From assembly GCA_019925095.2 (NCBI GenBank), contig CM034405.1:15339401-15403400 (forward strand): DNA of 64,000 bases, given 5' to 3'. This document shows positions 19,821 to 31,425 of the stretch, piece by piece (positions within the stretch are counted from its first letter, which is position 1; the number at the start of each line of letters is the position of its first letter). The position numbers and the translations under genes were made by a program. The notes beneath the pieces were generated by a model. That model saw nothing but the letters and a program-made list of their open reading frames with translations, made no database searches and was not told the origin of the DNA. Origin of the DNA: Dendrolimus kikuchii (Eukaryota; Arthropoda; Insecta; Lepidoptera; Lasiocampidae).

Positions 19821-20104
19821 TGTTACGAGTCGCGAGACTCGAATTAAAATGCCTTTACAAATTACTATAGAGTTTATTAGAACTATACAAAAACCTATAC
19901 ACGTCGTAATTCAATAAAACGCGCAAAGTCCGTCACTTATTACATTCCCGGTTGCAGTACACACGTCTCGCTCCGCTCGTGGTTCTCGCTCGACTAACTC
20001 CTCCCTCAATCGGGCCATTGTTTTATACTGCAGAAATGCAATATGTCCGCCCGGCAACGTGACCGAATTTCCTAGAATCAGCTTTTACTTTAAAATCCGT
20101 AACA
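19821..20104 (-). mobile_element. Solo LTR, related to those at 59.7 and 62.9 kb
   Basis: Read on the minus strand it starts TGTTACGG and ends ACTCGTAACA. It shares with the other two LTRs the block GTGACGGACTTTGCGCG, an AATAAA near the end (plus-strand 19,873-19,878) and GGCATTTTAATTCGAGTC. A TATAAAACAATG promoter-like string (complement of 20,016-20,027) is well kept. Clear target duplications are absent and the 5' half differs from the other two, so it is a subfamily or a rearranged copy. Confidence 0.72.
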
Positions 20105-20854
20105 CCTGGCTAATGATTACAATACAACAATAGGCCGTATGCCAATAAGTAAACAAAAGAAGACGATCATAAAAGAATTTCAATGTTATTAGTTCAAATG
20201 CCGACGGATAATAAATGTACTTTGTTTCAGATTTGCAGGTGGATTTTGTTTTTTTTTTTGTCGGGACCGGAGTTGTAACTATATATTGGCTTTGTTTATG
20301 ACTCACTGACCTTGACTACAGATAAAATAGAATATTGCCAGAAGGCATTAAATTAGTTCTAGTTATAGACATTATAGTCAGGTTATAGTGTAAGTATTGA
20401 AACTACATTATTCTAATGTGATATCTTTATTCTGCGTGCGTTTTACAAAAATGAAAGCCTTATTATATATACTATATTTAAGCTAAGCGTGCAGATTTAT
20501 AATTAACGTACGCTATTGTCATATCACTTTCAACAATTCATTAAAATCATAATTTTAATTATACTTCAAATAACAATTAATAAGTCATTTGACTCGTTAA
20601 AATTGTGACGTCATAAGCCAGTTTTCTCATACAACATAGAGGCTGTGACATTTTGTGCGATTATAAAATGTATCTCAGTTGACGTGGCTATCAAATACCC
20701 AATTATTTAGGTTGCCACAATATGTTCTTGCCTAAAAAACTCGTCTATTCTAGCATACGTCCTCTGTCATACCACGTACAAACCTGTCATCCTTCAAATA
20801 ATCCTTTCATCTCTTTTTTGGTTTGTACGTTCCCAAACTAAGCGCCTTATATTA
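20105..20854. other. Mostly unassigned; possible short LINE piece
   Basis: TCATCTCTTTTTTGGTTTG near 20,808 resembles the minus-strand LINE end at 44,096, but too little is left to be sure. The rest is AT-rich and unique. Confidence 0.35.
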
Positions 20855-21484
20855 TCTATACTAACATTATAAAGAGGTAAAGTTTATGAATTTGGATGCT
20901 CGAGGTAATCTCCGGTATTACTGAATCGATTTTGAAAATTTGTCACCAGTGGAAAGCTACGTTATTCCCGAGTAACATAGGCTATATTTGATTGTGATTA
21001 ATATAACAAAAAAGTAAAATGTTTTACGCCCAGCGAAGTGTGTACTTTGAGAGCAGCTTATTTGTCAGGAGTTCCCCCTGTTAAATATGATACAGCAATA
21101 ACGTCCCACACAAGAATTGCGTACATCCTTATACGAGGCACTAGGAGTGCTTTCTGCGTTTATGAATTAATTAAAGGTTACAAAGCTTAATTAAACCTTG
21201 GTATGCGTGCGTGCGTGTGTGTGTGGGTTCATTTGTATTTTTAATGACGCCCAGCGAAGTGGGCAAGGGAACGCCTGCCAAATATTTTACAGCAATAACG
21301 TTCCATGCAAGAATTGCGTACATCCTCGTATGAGGCACTGCGAATGCTTTCTGCGTTTATGAATTAATTAAAGGTTATAATATAAAGCTTTATTAAACCT
21401 TAATATGCGTGCATGCGTGTGTGGGTCCATGTGTGCATGGGTATTTTTGATTGACGTCTAGCTAAGTGGGCATGGATCAACTAG
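20855..21484 (+). mobile_element. Non-autonomous Helitron H2 with triplicated 3' hairpin
   Basis: The 5' end is TCTATACTAACATTATAAAG after A, and the 3' end is CTAG before T (21,481-21,484). The terminal hairpin GCCCA-GCGAAG-TGGGC of this family occurs three times: near 21,027 (right arm decayed), near 21,248 (intact) and near 21,455 (left arm decayed). The spacers between them repeat one another (ACAGCAATAACGT... AATTGCGTACATCC ... TTTCTGCGTTTATGAATTAA). So the 3' part is a tandem of about 210-220 bp inside the element. Confidence 0.78.
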
Positions 21485-22140
21485 TGGCAAATATACAAAA
21501 GACATTTTAAGGTCCGAACCTAGACCACAGTAGGTAGGTATATAACGAGTCATTCATTTATGAATTTTATCCTGAAAATCGAACTTGGGCTTTTGGATTG
21601 CAGTGAAGTACGCAGTATAACGCTACTATATTATAAAGAAGATAATACCTATATATAAGTAAATATATAGTAGATATTCGTTATATAAAAGCCCCCATGC
21701 CATTTTTAACAAAGTACATATTCAAATTAATTTATAGCATAACAACATAACCAATCACAAAAATTTGCACATAATTTATTTACAAATAATCACCCTCTAT
21801 ATCCGATTCATAGAAAAACTTCCCTTCGAATAGTAATAGATGAGGGTATCTATTTTATACGTGCAATTGAAATTCGAACTTATAACGTGGTATTAAAGCT
21901 TCTTTTTATTTTTAAAAAAATGTGTACAGATCTTTTGAATATATATTTCGTACAAAATTTGGCAAGGTATATATTTATATACATTTAGGTGTTTGATCAG
22001 CATTAATTTAAAAGTATATAATTCACCCTAATATCTGTATTGCTTTGTAGGGTATATCTAAATTTTAAACATCCCACTAGGTACTGGGTACGGGCCTTCT
22101 AATTTTATTAGGGGGACCGAATATTATACCATCCACTCTT
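21485..22140. other. Unassigned AT-rich stretch
   Basis: No coding-like frame, TIR or repeat partner was noticed. Confidence 0.45.
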
Positions 22141-22144
22141 TTTT

Positions 22145-22565
22145 GATAAACTGTTATCTGATGGTAAATAGCTACCGACGCCCATGGACATCTGCAACAA
22201 AAAGGGAGTATAGCCCCATATTGTAGCGCTCTGAAAAAATAGCGCTTCGATGCTCATTTCCACTCTTGGCTAACGCGGATTTGTTGCTTTCACACATCGA
22301 TTATCGTGATGAACAGGTTTCATTACCGTCAAAATATAAACACCTTGAGTCAAAAAATGCCTTGAAGGGGCCAGCTCGTGACGGCTATCGTCCGTCCGGG
22401 CTGGAGGTCAATGTTTGAGTGAGCCGACAGCCCGGACATGGGACGCAACGATGATCACCCAGGGGTTTTAGAGGATATCCGCAACCACGGCGTGGCAATA
22501 GTATTCTTGCGGGAGTACTTTTGCCAACAGTGCCTATGTGGAGCACGCTTCCCGACTATGATTTA
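22145..22565. repeat. GC-richer repeat-derived stretch
   Basis: CCCATGGACATCTGCAACA near 22,181 matches a core of repeat family B. The following block with GGCTATCGTCCGTCCGGGCTGG and an imperfect inverted partner AGCCCGGACATGGGACGCAACG is not assigned. Confidence 0.4.
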
Positions 22566-22599
22566 AACCCACCTTGTTTGAAACGCAAGTTACAATTAA

Positions 22600-22960
22600 A
22601 AAAAAAAACAAAATTCAAAAGTTTTTATTAATACAGTTCAACTTGAGAACATTTTTTGAAGGTTATACATATTCATATCAAGTTAAGTTTAAGGAGTTTT
22701 TGGCTGGAACTGGAAGGAGACGTTGTGCTGTGCTGTTTTATTTTCTAAAAATGTGTAAAATTACTCTAAAATGAACAATAGTTGTAGGATATTGATAGTT
22801 TTTGAGTAGTAATTATGTGTTTTTGTGAGAAATGTGAACTGTATAGTCAAATGTGGCCTTTTGAGTTTTCACAAGAACTCCGTTGAATGGTGTGGGTTGT
22901 ATCCTACAATACAACTGCGCCTGGCTTAAAGGCCTAGTTGCCAAGCCTTGAACATAAAAA
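22600..22960 (+). mobile_element. LINE 3' UTR, partner of 40.43 kb element
   Basis: GGAGACGTTGTGCTGTG ... CTCCGTTGAATGG ... GGCTTAAAGGCCTAGTTGCC and an A-rich end are the reverse complement of 40,437-40,690, which lies just downstream of a LINE coding remnant. This copy has lost its coding part. Confidence 0.75.
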
Positions 22961-22984
22961 AAAGTTAAATTTAAAATTTACCTC

Positions 22985-23538
22985 CTAATCTATGTGTTAC
23001 TAGAGGAAAGTAACTGTCCAGCAAAAAGTGTCTAGCTAAAAGTATTTTTCTTCATACTTATCCATTTTAGGCTTTTTTTTAATGAATAGAGAAACATGTT
23101 CAATTTCTCTCTCTCTAGTAATTGGATACATATTTTTCTGTATTTAAATAAATAGAGAATAATATGTAGATACCTGTATAATTACTTTTCAAAAAATTAA
23201 TGGAGTTGTAGCAAACAGTGCATAGGAAGGAAGTTAATAAGACAAATGGGCTGTATAAAGTGTTCTGGATATGAGCTCGAATTCCGTCTAACAGGACTCG
23301 TCAAAGGCATTTCACCATGTAGATTAGTGGTTTTGGGATTCAGGTAGGCTTTTAGCGTACCTGCATTTGACCACATGAGACCTGTGGCAACTTTCCCTTT
23401 TAAGCAGTTACATTATTGTGAAATGTAGGTATGTGTTTTATGTAGAACAATCACAATCATGAAAATGTACCTACTGTATTAAATATAGAAAATAATGTCT
23501 AAAATTTCGTTATAGGACTATTTTGATACGAACCTTTT
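22985..23538. other. Unassigned; possible 3' UTR of the minus-strand exon
   Basis: If the exon at 23,539-23,676 is real, this is its 3' UTR. No canonical AATAAA on the minus strand was found close to the stop; an ATTAAA variant lies near 23,080. Confidence 0.3.
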
Positions 23539-23676
23539 TTAAAAGCAATTTTTGAGTTTTTGCTTTCGTTGAGGTTGAGTTCCGTTTTGAAAGTCGATGT
23601 CTTGACGTGCGGATTGAAGTTCTCGACGAAGGGTGCCTTTATCGTAAACTAAACTTCCACTGTTGTCATCATATGG
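23539..23676 (-). CDS. Candidate terminal coding exon of an unidentified host gene
   Basis: On the minus strand, an acceptor (TTTTACAATTCCGCAG, ending at 23,677) is followed by a frame open in phase 0 for 45 codons and then TAA. The peptide begins PYDDNSGSLVYDKG, continues TLRRELQSARQD and ends KQKLKNCF. It is hydrophilic, Gln/Arg/Lys-rich and without low complexity. GC content is above the flanks and the codons look gene-like. No donor precedes the stop, so it would be the last coding exon, with the gene extending to higher coordinates. The product is not recognised; the sequence could be a cytoplasmic tail. No repeat copies were seen. It is the strongest host-coding signal in the window, but unproven. 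Confidence 0.5.
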   Translation of the reverse strand, partial: PYDDNSGSLVYDKGTLRRELQSARQDIDFQNGTQPQRKQKLKNCF

Positions 23677-23917
23677 CTGCGGAATTGTAAAATAAATTCA
23701 ATCAAAAATATTGTTTATTACCAAATTTGATCAATAGTGTATTTGAAGGTACGTTGAATATTTTTAGTGTTTTTTACCCAATAGTTCAAAAGTTGTAAAG
23801 TAAAGCAGGACAGTTTCGACGACTTCAACAGTGAATTAACTTAAATAAAATCATCAACATCGTAGAACTGTGGAAGAAACTTTTGCATTCTACACATCCT
23901 CTATGCACCAGAACATA

Positions 23918-24149
23918 TCGAGCCTTTACCGCCATTTTATCGTAAGTGAAATTTAGACTTAAGTATATTTTTTGATGCATAAGGCATTGAAAGCCATTAT
24001 TTTGTTTCAAGACTTTTAGTTTTAATTAGATTAGACCCTACTGAATCAAAGACTAAGTTTAAAAAAAAATTAGTTTGAAATGCTTTTTGCAACAAAATAT
24101 ATACTTAGATCCAAATATCGCTTACGATAAAATGGCGGCAAGGGCTCGA
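23918..24149. mobile_element. MITE with long terminal inverted repeats and TA duplication, copy 2
   Basis: Its arms of about 60 bp (TCGAGCCTTTACCGCCATTT on the left, the reverse complement of AAATGGCGGCAAGGGCTCGA on the right) are better kept than in copy 1. TA flanks lie at 23,916-23,917 and 24,150-24,151. It lies about 240 bp upstream of the candidate exon and would be intronic. Confidence 0.88.
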
Positions 24150-24396
24150 TATTACCTATATCCATGACACTCACAGCTCTACGTTATTTTAAAATAATTG
24201 AAATGTTCTTCGTAACAATTCAGGCTTTATAAAAAAACTTATGAATACCATTAGATTAAGTTGAAGTTTAGTTTTCAAAACAAATGTTAATTTATGGTCG
24301 TATTAGTAAAGAATATTTACCTAAAATAAGAACCCTAGTTCGTCTTTTCTTACATCTTATATTACATATATACCCATACATAAATTCGCAAGAATC

Positions 24397-24556
24397 ATCA
24401 TCATCATCCGAGCGTTAAATCCAGGTTGCGTTCGGAGCGTTCACTCCGACGCCCAGGGTCCGCTTTCCTACTTTTTCTACTCCACTTCGCGCGGTCTTCT
24501 GCATCCCCCGTTTTGAGACCATTGGTACGCATGTCATCCTTCACAACGCCAAGCAA
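24397..24556 (-). mobile_element. RTE-like LINE 3' end
   Basis: On the minus strand the frame reads LGVVKDDMRTNGLKTGDAED, then RAKWSRKSRKADP, the typical C-terminus of RTE-group elements. It is followed by the GATGATGAT tail (plus-strand 24,397-24,408). It is 5'-truncated. Confidence 0.75.
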
Positions 24557-24653
24557 ATATAAACATAAATTCGCAAGAATACGAATAAAGAGAAAATAAG
24601 AGAATTTGTAGGTACATTAAGCTAGAACGAGTTCCCTAATGGCCATGTTCACT

Positions 24654-24681
24654 GGCCTTACTATCGGTTAAAATTTGACAA
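24654..24681. repeat. Half copy of a 74-bp palindromic repeat
   Basis: GCCTTACTATCGGTTAAAAT followed by TTGACA matches an arm of the palindrome at 32,711-32,784. Confidence 0.5.
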
Positions 24682-24862
24682 AATGCAACCGATAGAAAGA
24701 CAAGTAAATGATTAATAAGAAATAGGAACCGGCCTTGAAACATCCTAGTTCGAATATATTCAAAACACAGACAACGAACGCCATTTCTAAACCAGAGCCG
24801 TGTAATCCAGGGATAACGCACCAGCCCCTACCATAAACTAAAATTAACCCCGGGAGGCTCAC

Positions 24863-24935
24863 CATTTTTCTCCGTACATCGTGGGGCTGTTAATTATGTA
24901 CCGCTGTGTAAGAAATCGTTGCGAGGGTGGATCCC
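24863..24935 (-). other. Candidate internal exon, minus strand (weak)
   Basis: A pyrimidine-rich acceptor (GTTTTTTTTCTGCGTTTAG) and donor AATG|GTGAGC bound 73 bp. One frame is open (DPPSQRFLTQRYIINSPTM...). Its entry phase fits the candidate at 31,170-31,204, but its exit phase does not fit the terminal exon at 23,539-23,676, so at least one further exon would be needed. It could be a chance structure. Confidence 0.2.
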
Positions 24936-25084
24936 CTAAACGCAGAAAAAAAACTACTCAAAACAGTCAAAAGTATACTTTCAATTCAAAGTAATAGAGT
25001 CTATATCCGCATGTGCTCATCACAATACTTAATCACGGCACTCTCCTACATAATACGTAGGTTGAATGCACAACTTAACCTTTT

Positions 25085-25165
25085 TTACCAAAACAACCTA
25101 ACGTAGTGACGCCTCGCAGAACCAAGATGGCGCCGCGACGCGGCGTGACATCCTTTTCCCTTGGT
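25085..25165. other. Small CpG-rich patch
   Basis: AAGATGGCGCCGCGACGCGG contains the inverted repeat GCCGCG-A-CGCGGC (25,132-25,144). A 25-codon ORF starts at the ATG. It may be a regulatory site; nothing more can be supported. Confidence 0.25.
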
Positions 25166-25547
25166 GCGTATTTTAAAAATATATTAAGTATTTTTTTTAA
25201 ATAGATAATTACTATCTGTTGTTTCAAAATTAGCTTAATTCTATTTGCACAGATTTTTAATTAAAACAGCATGTGCAAAAATTGAAAGGTGTAATTATTA
25301 TCCTTCAGGCGCAGCCTATTTAATATTTTCTGTGACTTAGATAGTCTGGTTTACGCCTTTAATTACTAGGCACTACTAACCTAGTCAAGTACTCAAAAAT
25401 TACACATATAAGTAAACTATACGTACACGGGAAAGTTAGTTTTAGTCTTGGTGCAGGTAAATTAATTTCGAGAGGTTTTTGCGTTTGTAGTATTTGTATA
25501 TTTACAGAAATTCTAAACTTGAAATTTAAAAATCCCTGTACAATCAG

Positions 25548-25607
25548 CAAAAAGAGGTTCGTTACATTTTGAAGAAGAAAATATGTTTACAATCAGAAGT
25601 CAATGGG
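25548..25607 (+). other. Candidate internal exon (weak)
   Basis: Acceptor CCCTGTACAATCAG and donor TGGG|GTAAGT bound 60 bp, open in two frames. Phase 0 reads QKEVRYILKKKICLQSEVNG and would be compatible with the 11,110 candidate. No family is recognised. Confidence 0.15.
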
Positions 25608-25865
25608 GTAAGTCAAATAAATAATAATTATTTACATTACTAATTGTTGTAAGGTCGGCCTATTTGGTTTGAAATAATTAATGAATTTATTTATTTTATT
25701 TGTGGTTCATTCTTGTTATTTATTGTTCAGTGTCATTATTTGTTGCTAATGTAATAAATAAAATATAAATAAAAATATACCATAAAATAAAGTGCTAATA
25801 ATGTTACTATTTGATATTAAAGGTGTTAATTAAAATGGTTCCGATGCTGAAACGTGGTCAAGGTA

Positions 25866-26430
25866 AGCCTTTGAGTTCTCATACTAAAGGAGTATTGTAT
25901 AATTTGTACAAATATATTATAATTAGTTGCTAAATCAGCCGGAATATCATTGACTTCCATCGGAAAGGTGCCAACAGAAAGCAAATGTCATTCTTCACAA
26001 CAGGGGCCAACAATTTAGTATTAAAAATTACGTTTAATATTAATATTTTTTATTTTAATATCGTTTAATATTATTAACATCATATTAATATTAAGTACAT
26101 GCCTATAAAAATATATAAAAAGCATTAATTTATTTATTTGCTGACCGTGCACTACTACAAGCGCAAAAACGTCTCGAAGCTAATTTATCTGTACATGTTG
26201 AACAATCTATAGGTATTTATAGAAAAGCACCATTTACCCGATTGTAACTTGAAATCTTGCAGGGTTAACAATTAATGTACTCTGTGGTTAATAAGAAAAA
26301 CACATTGTTCGAAATCCAAATTCATATTTATTTATTTGAGACAAATTAAACAAAGAAAGAACACATACATCATTAGTCACATATTAAAGAGGACATATAC
26401 AAATAGGTATTTTTCAGTTAATAGGTACCC
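25866..26430. other. Unassigned AT-rich stretch
   Basis: No repeat partner or coding-like frame. Confidence 0.45.
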
Positions 26431-26436
26431 AAGAAA

Positions 26437-26511
26437 GGTCTTATTCATATTGAGTTAGAGTAAGTTGGTAGGCTTCTACACACTTACTCCAATTCAATAT
26501 GAATAAGATCG
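26437..26511. mobile_element. Palindromic MITE family P, copy 3, most complete
   Basis: Arms of about 29 bp (GGTCTTATTCATATTGAGTT... and its near reverse complement ending at 26,511) flank GTAGGCTTCTA. The other copies lack one arm or are decayed. Confidence 0.75.
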
Positions 26512-27335
26512 TAAATATTTTTTTTACTTAACCTAACATTTTTTTTTATAAACAAATAAGAGCAAATAAATTAGTTTCAGAAGGATTTTTAGTTTTTAGG
26601 AATACTAGGCAATACAATTTCTACAGATATTTGCTAAAGTCCTAAAAGAATAAAATTTAATTATATTCTTTTCAATACTGCAATAACTTTTATGTTCGAA
26701 GTAAACAAGCACAAAATTTAGACACAATTCATAAAAAAATCATTTTGTTAAACAAATTAACGAAAAATGCTAACGAAACAATCGTGATACTTTTTCACAA
26801 AAAGAACAATGAACTGACAGCTGTCATTCAAATATTTAGAAACTTAATTTTATGTATTTTCAAAAACAGAATTGTACAGCTGTTCTTAGTTCCCACACGC
26901 AATGTGGGACTAATAATATCGATATATTGATATGGTATCGATTATCTGTATCCTGTAATCAATACGATAAGTGACCAGCAAGTTTTTATTCAGCTGCCTA
27001 ATTTAAGTAAACATTACACAAACCTTGCTAAGCTGTTATTCGAAGAGACATCTTTTATTTTTTATCAACTAAGGCTCAAATTTTGTTTAACTGTGTCAGT
27101 AATTTTCTATCACATCATACATATCAGATTATAAACTTAAAATTGAGAACAGCCTGATTTTTATTTCCTCAGCGTTGGGTTACTATTTCTTAGAAATGAA
27201 CAAATAATTTTATTAACAAATAATATCGTATCAAAATGAACCACATTACATTTTCTGAATGTATTTTCAATTATTCTACTTAATTTGTTTTACAAATTCC
27301 TAATAGAGTCTGTTTTAGGACATACATACATACAT
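26512..27335. other. Unassigned AT-rich stretch
   Basis: No repeats or coding-like frames; a CATA microsatellite lies just before the next element. Confidence 0.45.
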
Positions 27336-27341
27336 GGCTTA

Positions 27342-27514
27342 CGGTTGATTTTTCAATCGTCAGATAAAAGTTATCAGTCGAATAAATTATAGCCTGAGTG
27401 TATTCAAAAGTAAAACCATTCAACTGTTTTATTCATGCAACTGACATTATTAATTTTACCTTGTTATACTTTATTCTATGAATAACTTTTATCTGATGAT
27501 TGAAAATTCGACCC
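27342..27514. mobile_element. Harbinger-like MITE with TTA duplication
   Basis: The ends GGTTGATTTTTCAATCGTC and (reverse complement of the right end) GGTCGAATTTTCAATCATC continue into a shared AGATAAAAGTTAT, about 33 bp of inverted repeat. TTA flanks both sides (27,339-27,341 and 27,515-27,517), as in the PIF/Harbinger superfamily. It is 173 bp and non-coding. Confidence 0.8.
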
Positions 27515-28615
27515 TTAGTTATAAATACTTATTAAGAAACAGCCAACAAAAGATCAAGTGATAAGATTTAAATATTTCTAAAATCTATATTTTCTGACTG
27601 CTTATATGTTTTCACCATCCAATATTGTTTTGTTATTTGAAAATGGTATCGAAATTTTGCATTATACTTCAAATTTCTTAGGACGTATGTTTTTGCCCGT
27701 CTTCCGAAATACAAGAGGCAAGTTTCGAAAACAGAATTAATTTTTATTATCAAAGTCTGTGACTTTATGGTTAAGACATGCTCTAATTTCATTATTACGT
27801 TATAATTTAACATTAAATAAAATATAGTTGATCAAATTACAGTAGACATTATATGTAAGTATATGTTATATCATAGAAGTCTTGCTACAATGAGCTATTC
27901 TAATATAAAATATTTTGCTTTAGATATTTAATTTGTTATGAAATTTATTTAAATCAAAAAATATCCAAATAATGGAAGCAACTTATTTCGATCAAAAACA
28001 GTTTCATTTATTTATCGTAAAAGGGGAAAAAAGGTAAATTACTTAACTTACAATTATTAAATGAATGAAAATAATTATAAATTTTGTTTATATTAGTTAC
28101 CAAAGACAAGGAATGGACTCTTTTTTCAGCAGTAAAGCGAATTTTGGCGGGAATTTCAAAGGTGACGTTTCAATATGAAGATTCGTTTTTCAAAAATGTA
28201 TATTTAATATTGATTAAAAATGAACTATAATTGGACGATAGTGATCGTTTACATCAAGAACTCTGTTTTTATAGAAAATTTTAATTGTTTAGTGAAATTT
28301 GGCTTATCGACTTGACAAAAAAACTCAGTTTTCCCTGACCCCAACAGTGAAATACCTACAATCTAATTGACCTTATAATGTTAATTATACGGAATTGACT
28401 GTTTTTCCTGTCATAATGGAAAATTGAGCAACAACAGTTAACTGTAAAGGAAACGCGGGCGACAAAATGTAGATGTTAAATTAATTTAGACACTTTTTAT
28501 ATTACAAAACGTATTGACTTCATAGAATTATAAAAAAATTAAGAGGAAAAATTATGACGTCCTAACTTTGTCTAGTAAAAGGATTTAAATGGGAAATTAA
28601 TTACTATACTAAAAA
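27515..28615. other. Unassigned AT-rich stretch
   Basis: An 81-codon minus-strand frame at 27,568-27,813 is AT-driven and not supported. No repeats were seen. Confidence 0.45.
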
Positions 28616-28619
28616 ACAG

Positions 28620-28820
28620 TGTGAGCTAAGTTTTTACAGGCCTACATCACTGTAGTGCAGAGGCTCCAGATCATTCCTGGTATGGTAAATTTAGTAAACG
28701 AACTTTCCGCTATTTCCTGGGTGTCTGGGATCGACTCCGCAGTGGCCCATTATATATTACCCATAACACAAAATTAATTTACTTAGCTTGGGGTATACAA
28801 TGTGCGCGTTTGTAATATTT
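28620..28820 (+). mobile_element. tRNA-derived SINE, 5' decayed copy
   Basis: GAGCTAAGTTTTTACAGG ... GGTGTCTGGGATCGACTCC ... ATTACCCATAACACAA ... GGGGTATACAATGTG matches the SINE at 35,676-35,905. Box B is decayed (CCAGATCATTCC). Confidence 0.75.
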
Positions 28821-29945
28821 TATAAAGTAATTTGATATATGGTGTTTAAAACCTGTTTTTTACATGTAAATAATGTTATAATTTAATGTAATATGTAGCG
28901 TCTATTAAATTCACTCCAGAGCTATAGAAAAGACAATATATTAGCCACACAGTCGCTTTGCGTCTGTCTAGAGAGTTCTCAATTTTTTACTGGTAGTGCT
29001 CACTCCAGGTCTTGTCTATGTCAATTATATAGTTCCTACCAATGATCACGCCAAAACAGTTAAAAGTAGAAAGTTTTAGATTAGTTTTTAAGGACTGGAA
29101 TCTATTTAACGTATTAATGTAATAATAGTACTACTAGATATATAAGCGCAGTATTATTGGACGGAATCATAATTTTTGCTTGGCAAATGCAAAAAATGAG
29201 AGCTAAATCAATTTTTTTGATGTAGTTCCTATATGACGAAGTATAAATGAGATTTTTGATTGTCAAATAAAAAAGCAGTTTTTAATATTTTAAAAAAATA
29301 TTAACATTTTGAGTTTAGTACTACCTTTATTATATTTTGATAGTTTTTAAATTTATTGTATAAAATGTAACAGATTAGGTAGTTATAAAATTTTAAATAT
29401 TAGATTTGATTTCAAAACCTAAATCAATTAAAGTTAGCCACCGCAGACAGATAATGGTTTGTTAACCGTAAACAGCGACAATTGAATTTCTCTTTTTATT
29501 ATGGATCTATGGATCCTAATCTCATTTGCGAAGTTAAATTTGTATTATTTAGATTACTGTATTGTAAGTGCTGAAAGATAAGTCTCATAGATGAATGCTT
29601 GTTTCAGCACAGTAGATTTTAAATTTAAATACGAAAAAGAGCCAATTTTAAAACCTTTTTCTGTTGTAAATTCTAATCACAGTATTAAATTAAATTTTCA
29701 TGTAATTAATGCAAATTGGATTATAAAGTAATTAATAATTCATTAATTACTTACTCGTAGGTAATCGTTGCTTAGTGGTTTAATCGTCTACGTGGATTCT
29801 ACTTAGAAACTATGCACCATTTGGCCAATTTTTCTGATATAATTTACAAATTGTTATAACTATCACGTGCAAATAATGAAGGAACTTTTTTTACAAAATA
29901 CTGCAAATCAAGATCACTGATGTGTGAAACGTCCTTAGTGTGGCG
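28821..29945. other. Unassigned AT-rich stretch
   Basis: No recognised repeat or frame; a short GC-richer patch near 29,440-29,520 has no motif. Confidence 0.45.
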
Positions 29946-29959
29946 TTATACTGCTCTTT

Positions 29960-30020
29960 TCCCTATAAAATTGGAGGCGCAAGCTCTGCAGTAGGACATT
30001 TATAACCTGTTATTATTCTT
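29960..30020 (+). mobile_element. LINE 3' tail remnant (RTE-like)
   Basis: GGAGGCGCAAGCTCTGCAGT then AGGACATTTATAACCTG and ATTATTATTCTTA resemble the last bases of an RTE-type element with a trinucleotide tail. It is very short. Confidence 0.45.
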
Positions 30021-31160
30021 ATTTGTATTTTTAGGTTATTATTAGTAAATATCATAATTACTAAAATGACTTGCACAGAATTAAGTTTTTTGCTACGAAT
30101 ATAAATAGTTTGAGATGTCCGGCCGTTAAAAAATTAAGTTTTTGTTTTAAATCGGTAATGGTTACTTCATAAAATTGCCTTTCAAATTCCTGCTAAAAGC
30201 TCCAATATTTACCAAAGTAAACATAATAATACCTACATGCGTTACTTTCCAATTGGATTTCACTTTTGAAAATGTATCTCCATTGCTTATGAAAACTCAA
30301 AATTGATTAGTACTTAAATATAGTTATAAAATATTTGCATAACTTAATCTGCCTTTTGTTATTGTAATTCTCCCTTAAATGTTCTCAATTACCCTACTCT
30401 CCCCTACACTAGTTATTCCATTTTGTGTATAATTTTCGTTTTACTTTATTTAATTATCTAAAAGTGTTATTATTGAGAGAAAAATCGTCAATGTACGGTT
30501 TTTTGTGCATTCAAATTGTACCAAGATCGATTTTTTTTAAATTACTTTTTAACATGTTTAATTTAGATATAATTGAAATGGAGTAACTATAGGCGCTCCT
30601 TCTCGCAAATTTTTGAAAGGACCCTTCTCTTTTGCACTTGTTTTGGTCCTTTGCATTTCTACTTTAAAAAAAATATTGTGGCACATTTTATTTAAATTAT
30701 TTTTCAATTGATGTTGTTATGATTTGTAATTATGTCTAATTTTTATTTAATTTAATTGTTTTAACTGATTGATTCCCCGCTACAAACGCCTTTGTTACGG
30801 GTGATAATTGTATTTATGTAATAAAATAAAGAAAGAGCACCTTTTGCTTTAGATAATATGTTTCATGAATCATTTTTTCAAAATTAAAATTGTTTTTAAT
30901 TCTTTAAAATCGAAATTTACTTGTTTTGTAAGAATATCACTGATTTTACCAGTAATGATGTAGGTATGTATGTTTAATAAATAATTTACATAATTTTACT
31001 TAGCATATTGATTGAAATATTATATAAATCAATAACAGATTTCATAATATACAGTTTTAAAAAAATCACACCGAGTTTAAAAAATAGTGTTTGGAGATGT
31101 TTATTTAAAACAATGTAATACTTAAACCTTAAGTAGTTACTAATTTATTCTCTTTGAATA
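30021..31160. other. AT-rich stretch, one possible retroelement end
   Basis: CCCCGCTACAAACGCC ... GGGTGATAATTG ... GTAATAAAATAAAG at 30,775-30,832 looks like a LINE 3' end with a polyadenylation signal, but no partner is present here. Confidence 0.35.
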
Positions 31161-31169
31161 ATGGCTTAC

Positions 31170-31204
31170 CAAGATAAGGACATTTAGCAATCTCAACTAA
31201 GATG
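31170..31204 (-). other. Candidate 35-bp internal exon, minus strand (weak)
   Basis: Acceptor AGTATGTTAACAG and donor CTTG|GTAAGC bound 35 bp with one open frame (ILVEIAKCPYL) that leaves one base. That base completes GGG with the first bases of the 24,863-24,935 candidate. It is too short to judge alone. Confidence 0.18.
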
Positions 31205-31329
31205 CTGTTAACATACTACCTTACATTGAAATTTGATGTTAAAGCTTACTAAAAATAACTGTATAATATGAAAAATATTTTTTAACAAACTTACAAAGTC
31301 ATTGGTAGACCTTTTTTTGTGAAATAACA

Positions 31330-31425
31330 ATGAAAATGTTAATGATAACATTTTCATAACCATGTAAGAAGTAGGCATGTTTTAAAACTGCAAATGCAAT
31401 GCAAAATGCATGTTTTAAAACATAG
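31330..31425. repeat. Adjacent AT-rich hairpin and direct repeat
   Basis: There is a 12-bp perfect inverted repeat (ATGAAAATGTTA at 31,330-31,341 with its complement at 31,346-31,357). ATGTTTTAAAAC then appears twice about 33 bp apart. Confidence 0.6.

Noticed and set aside
24668..24865. 65-codon minus-strand frame
   Set aside because: Begins at the donor-like GTGAGC and runs through a small MITE half; hydrophobic composition only, no family.
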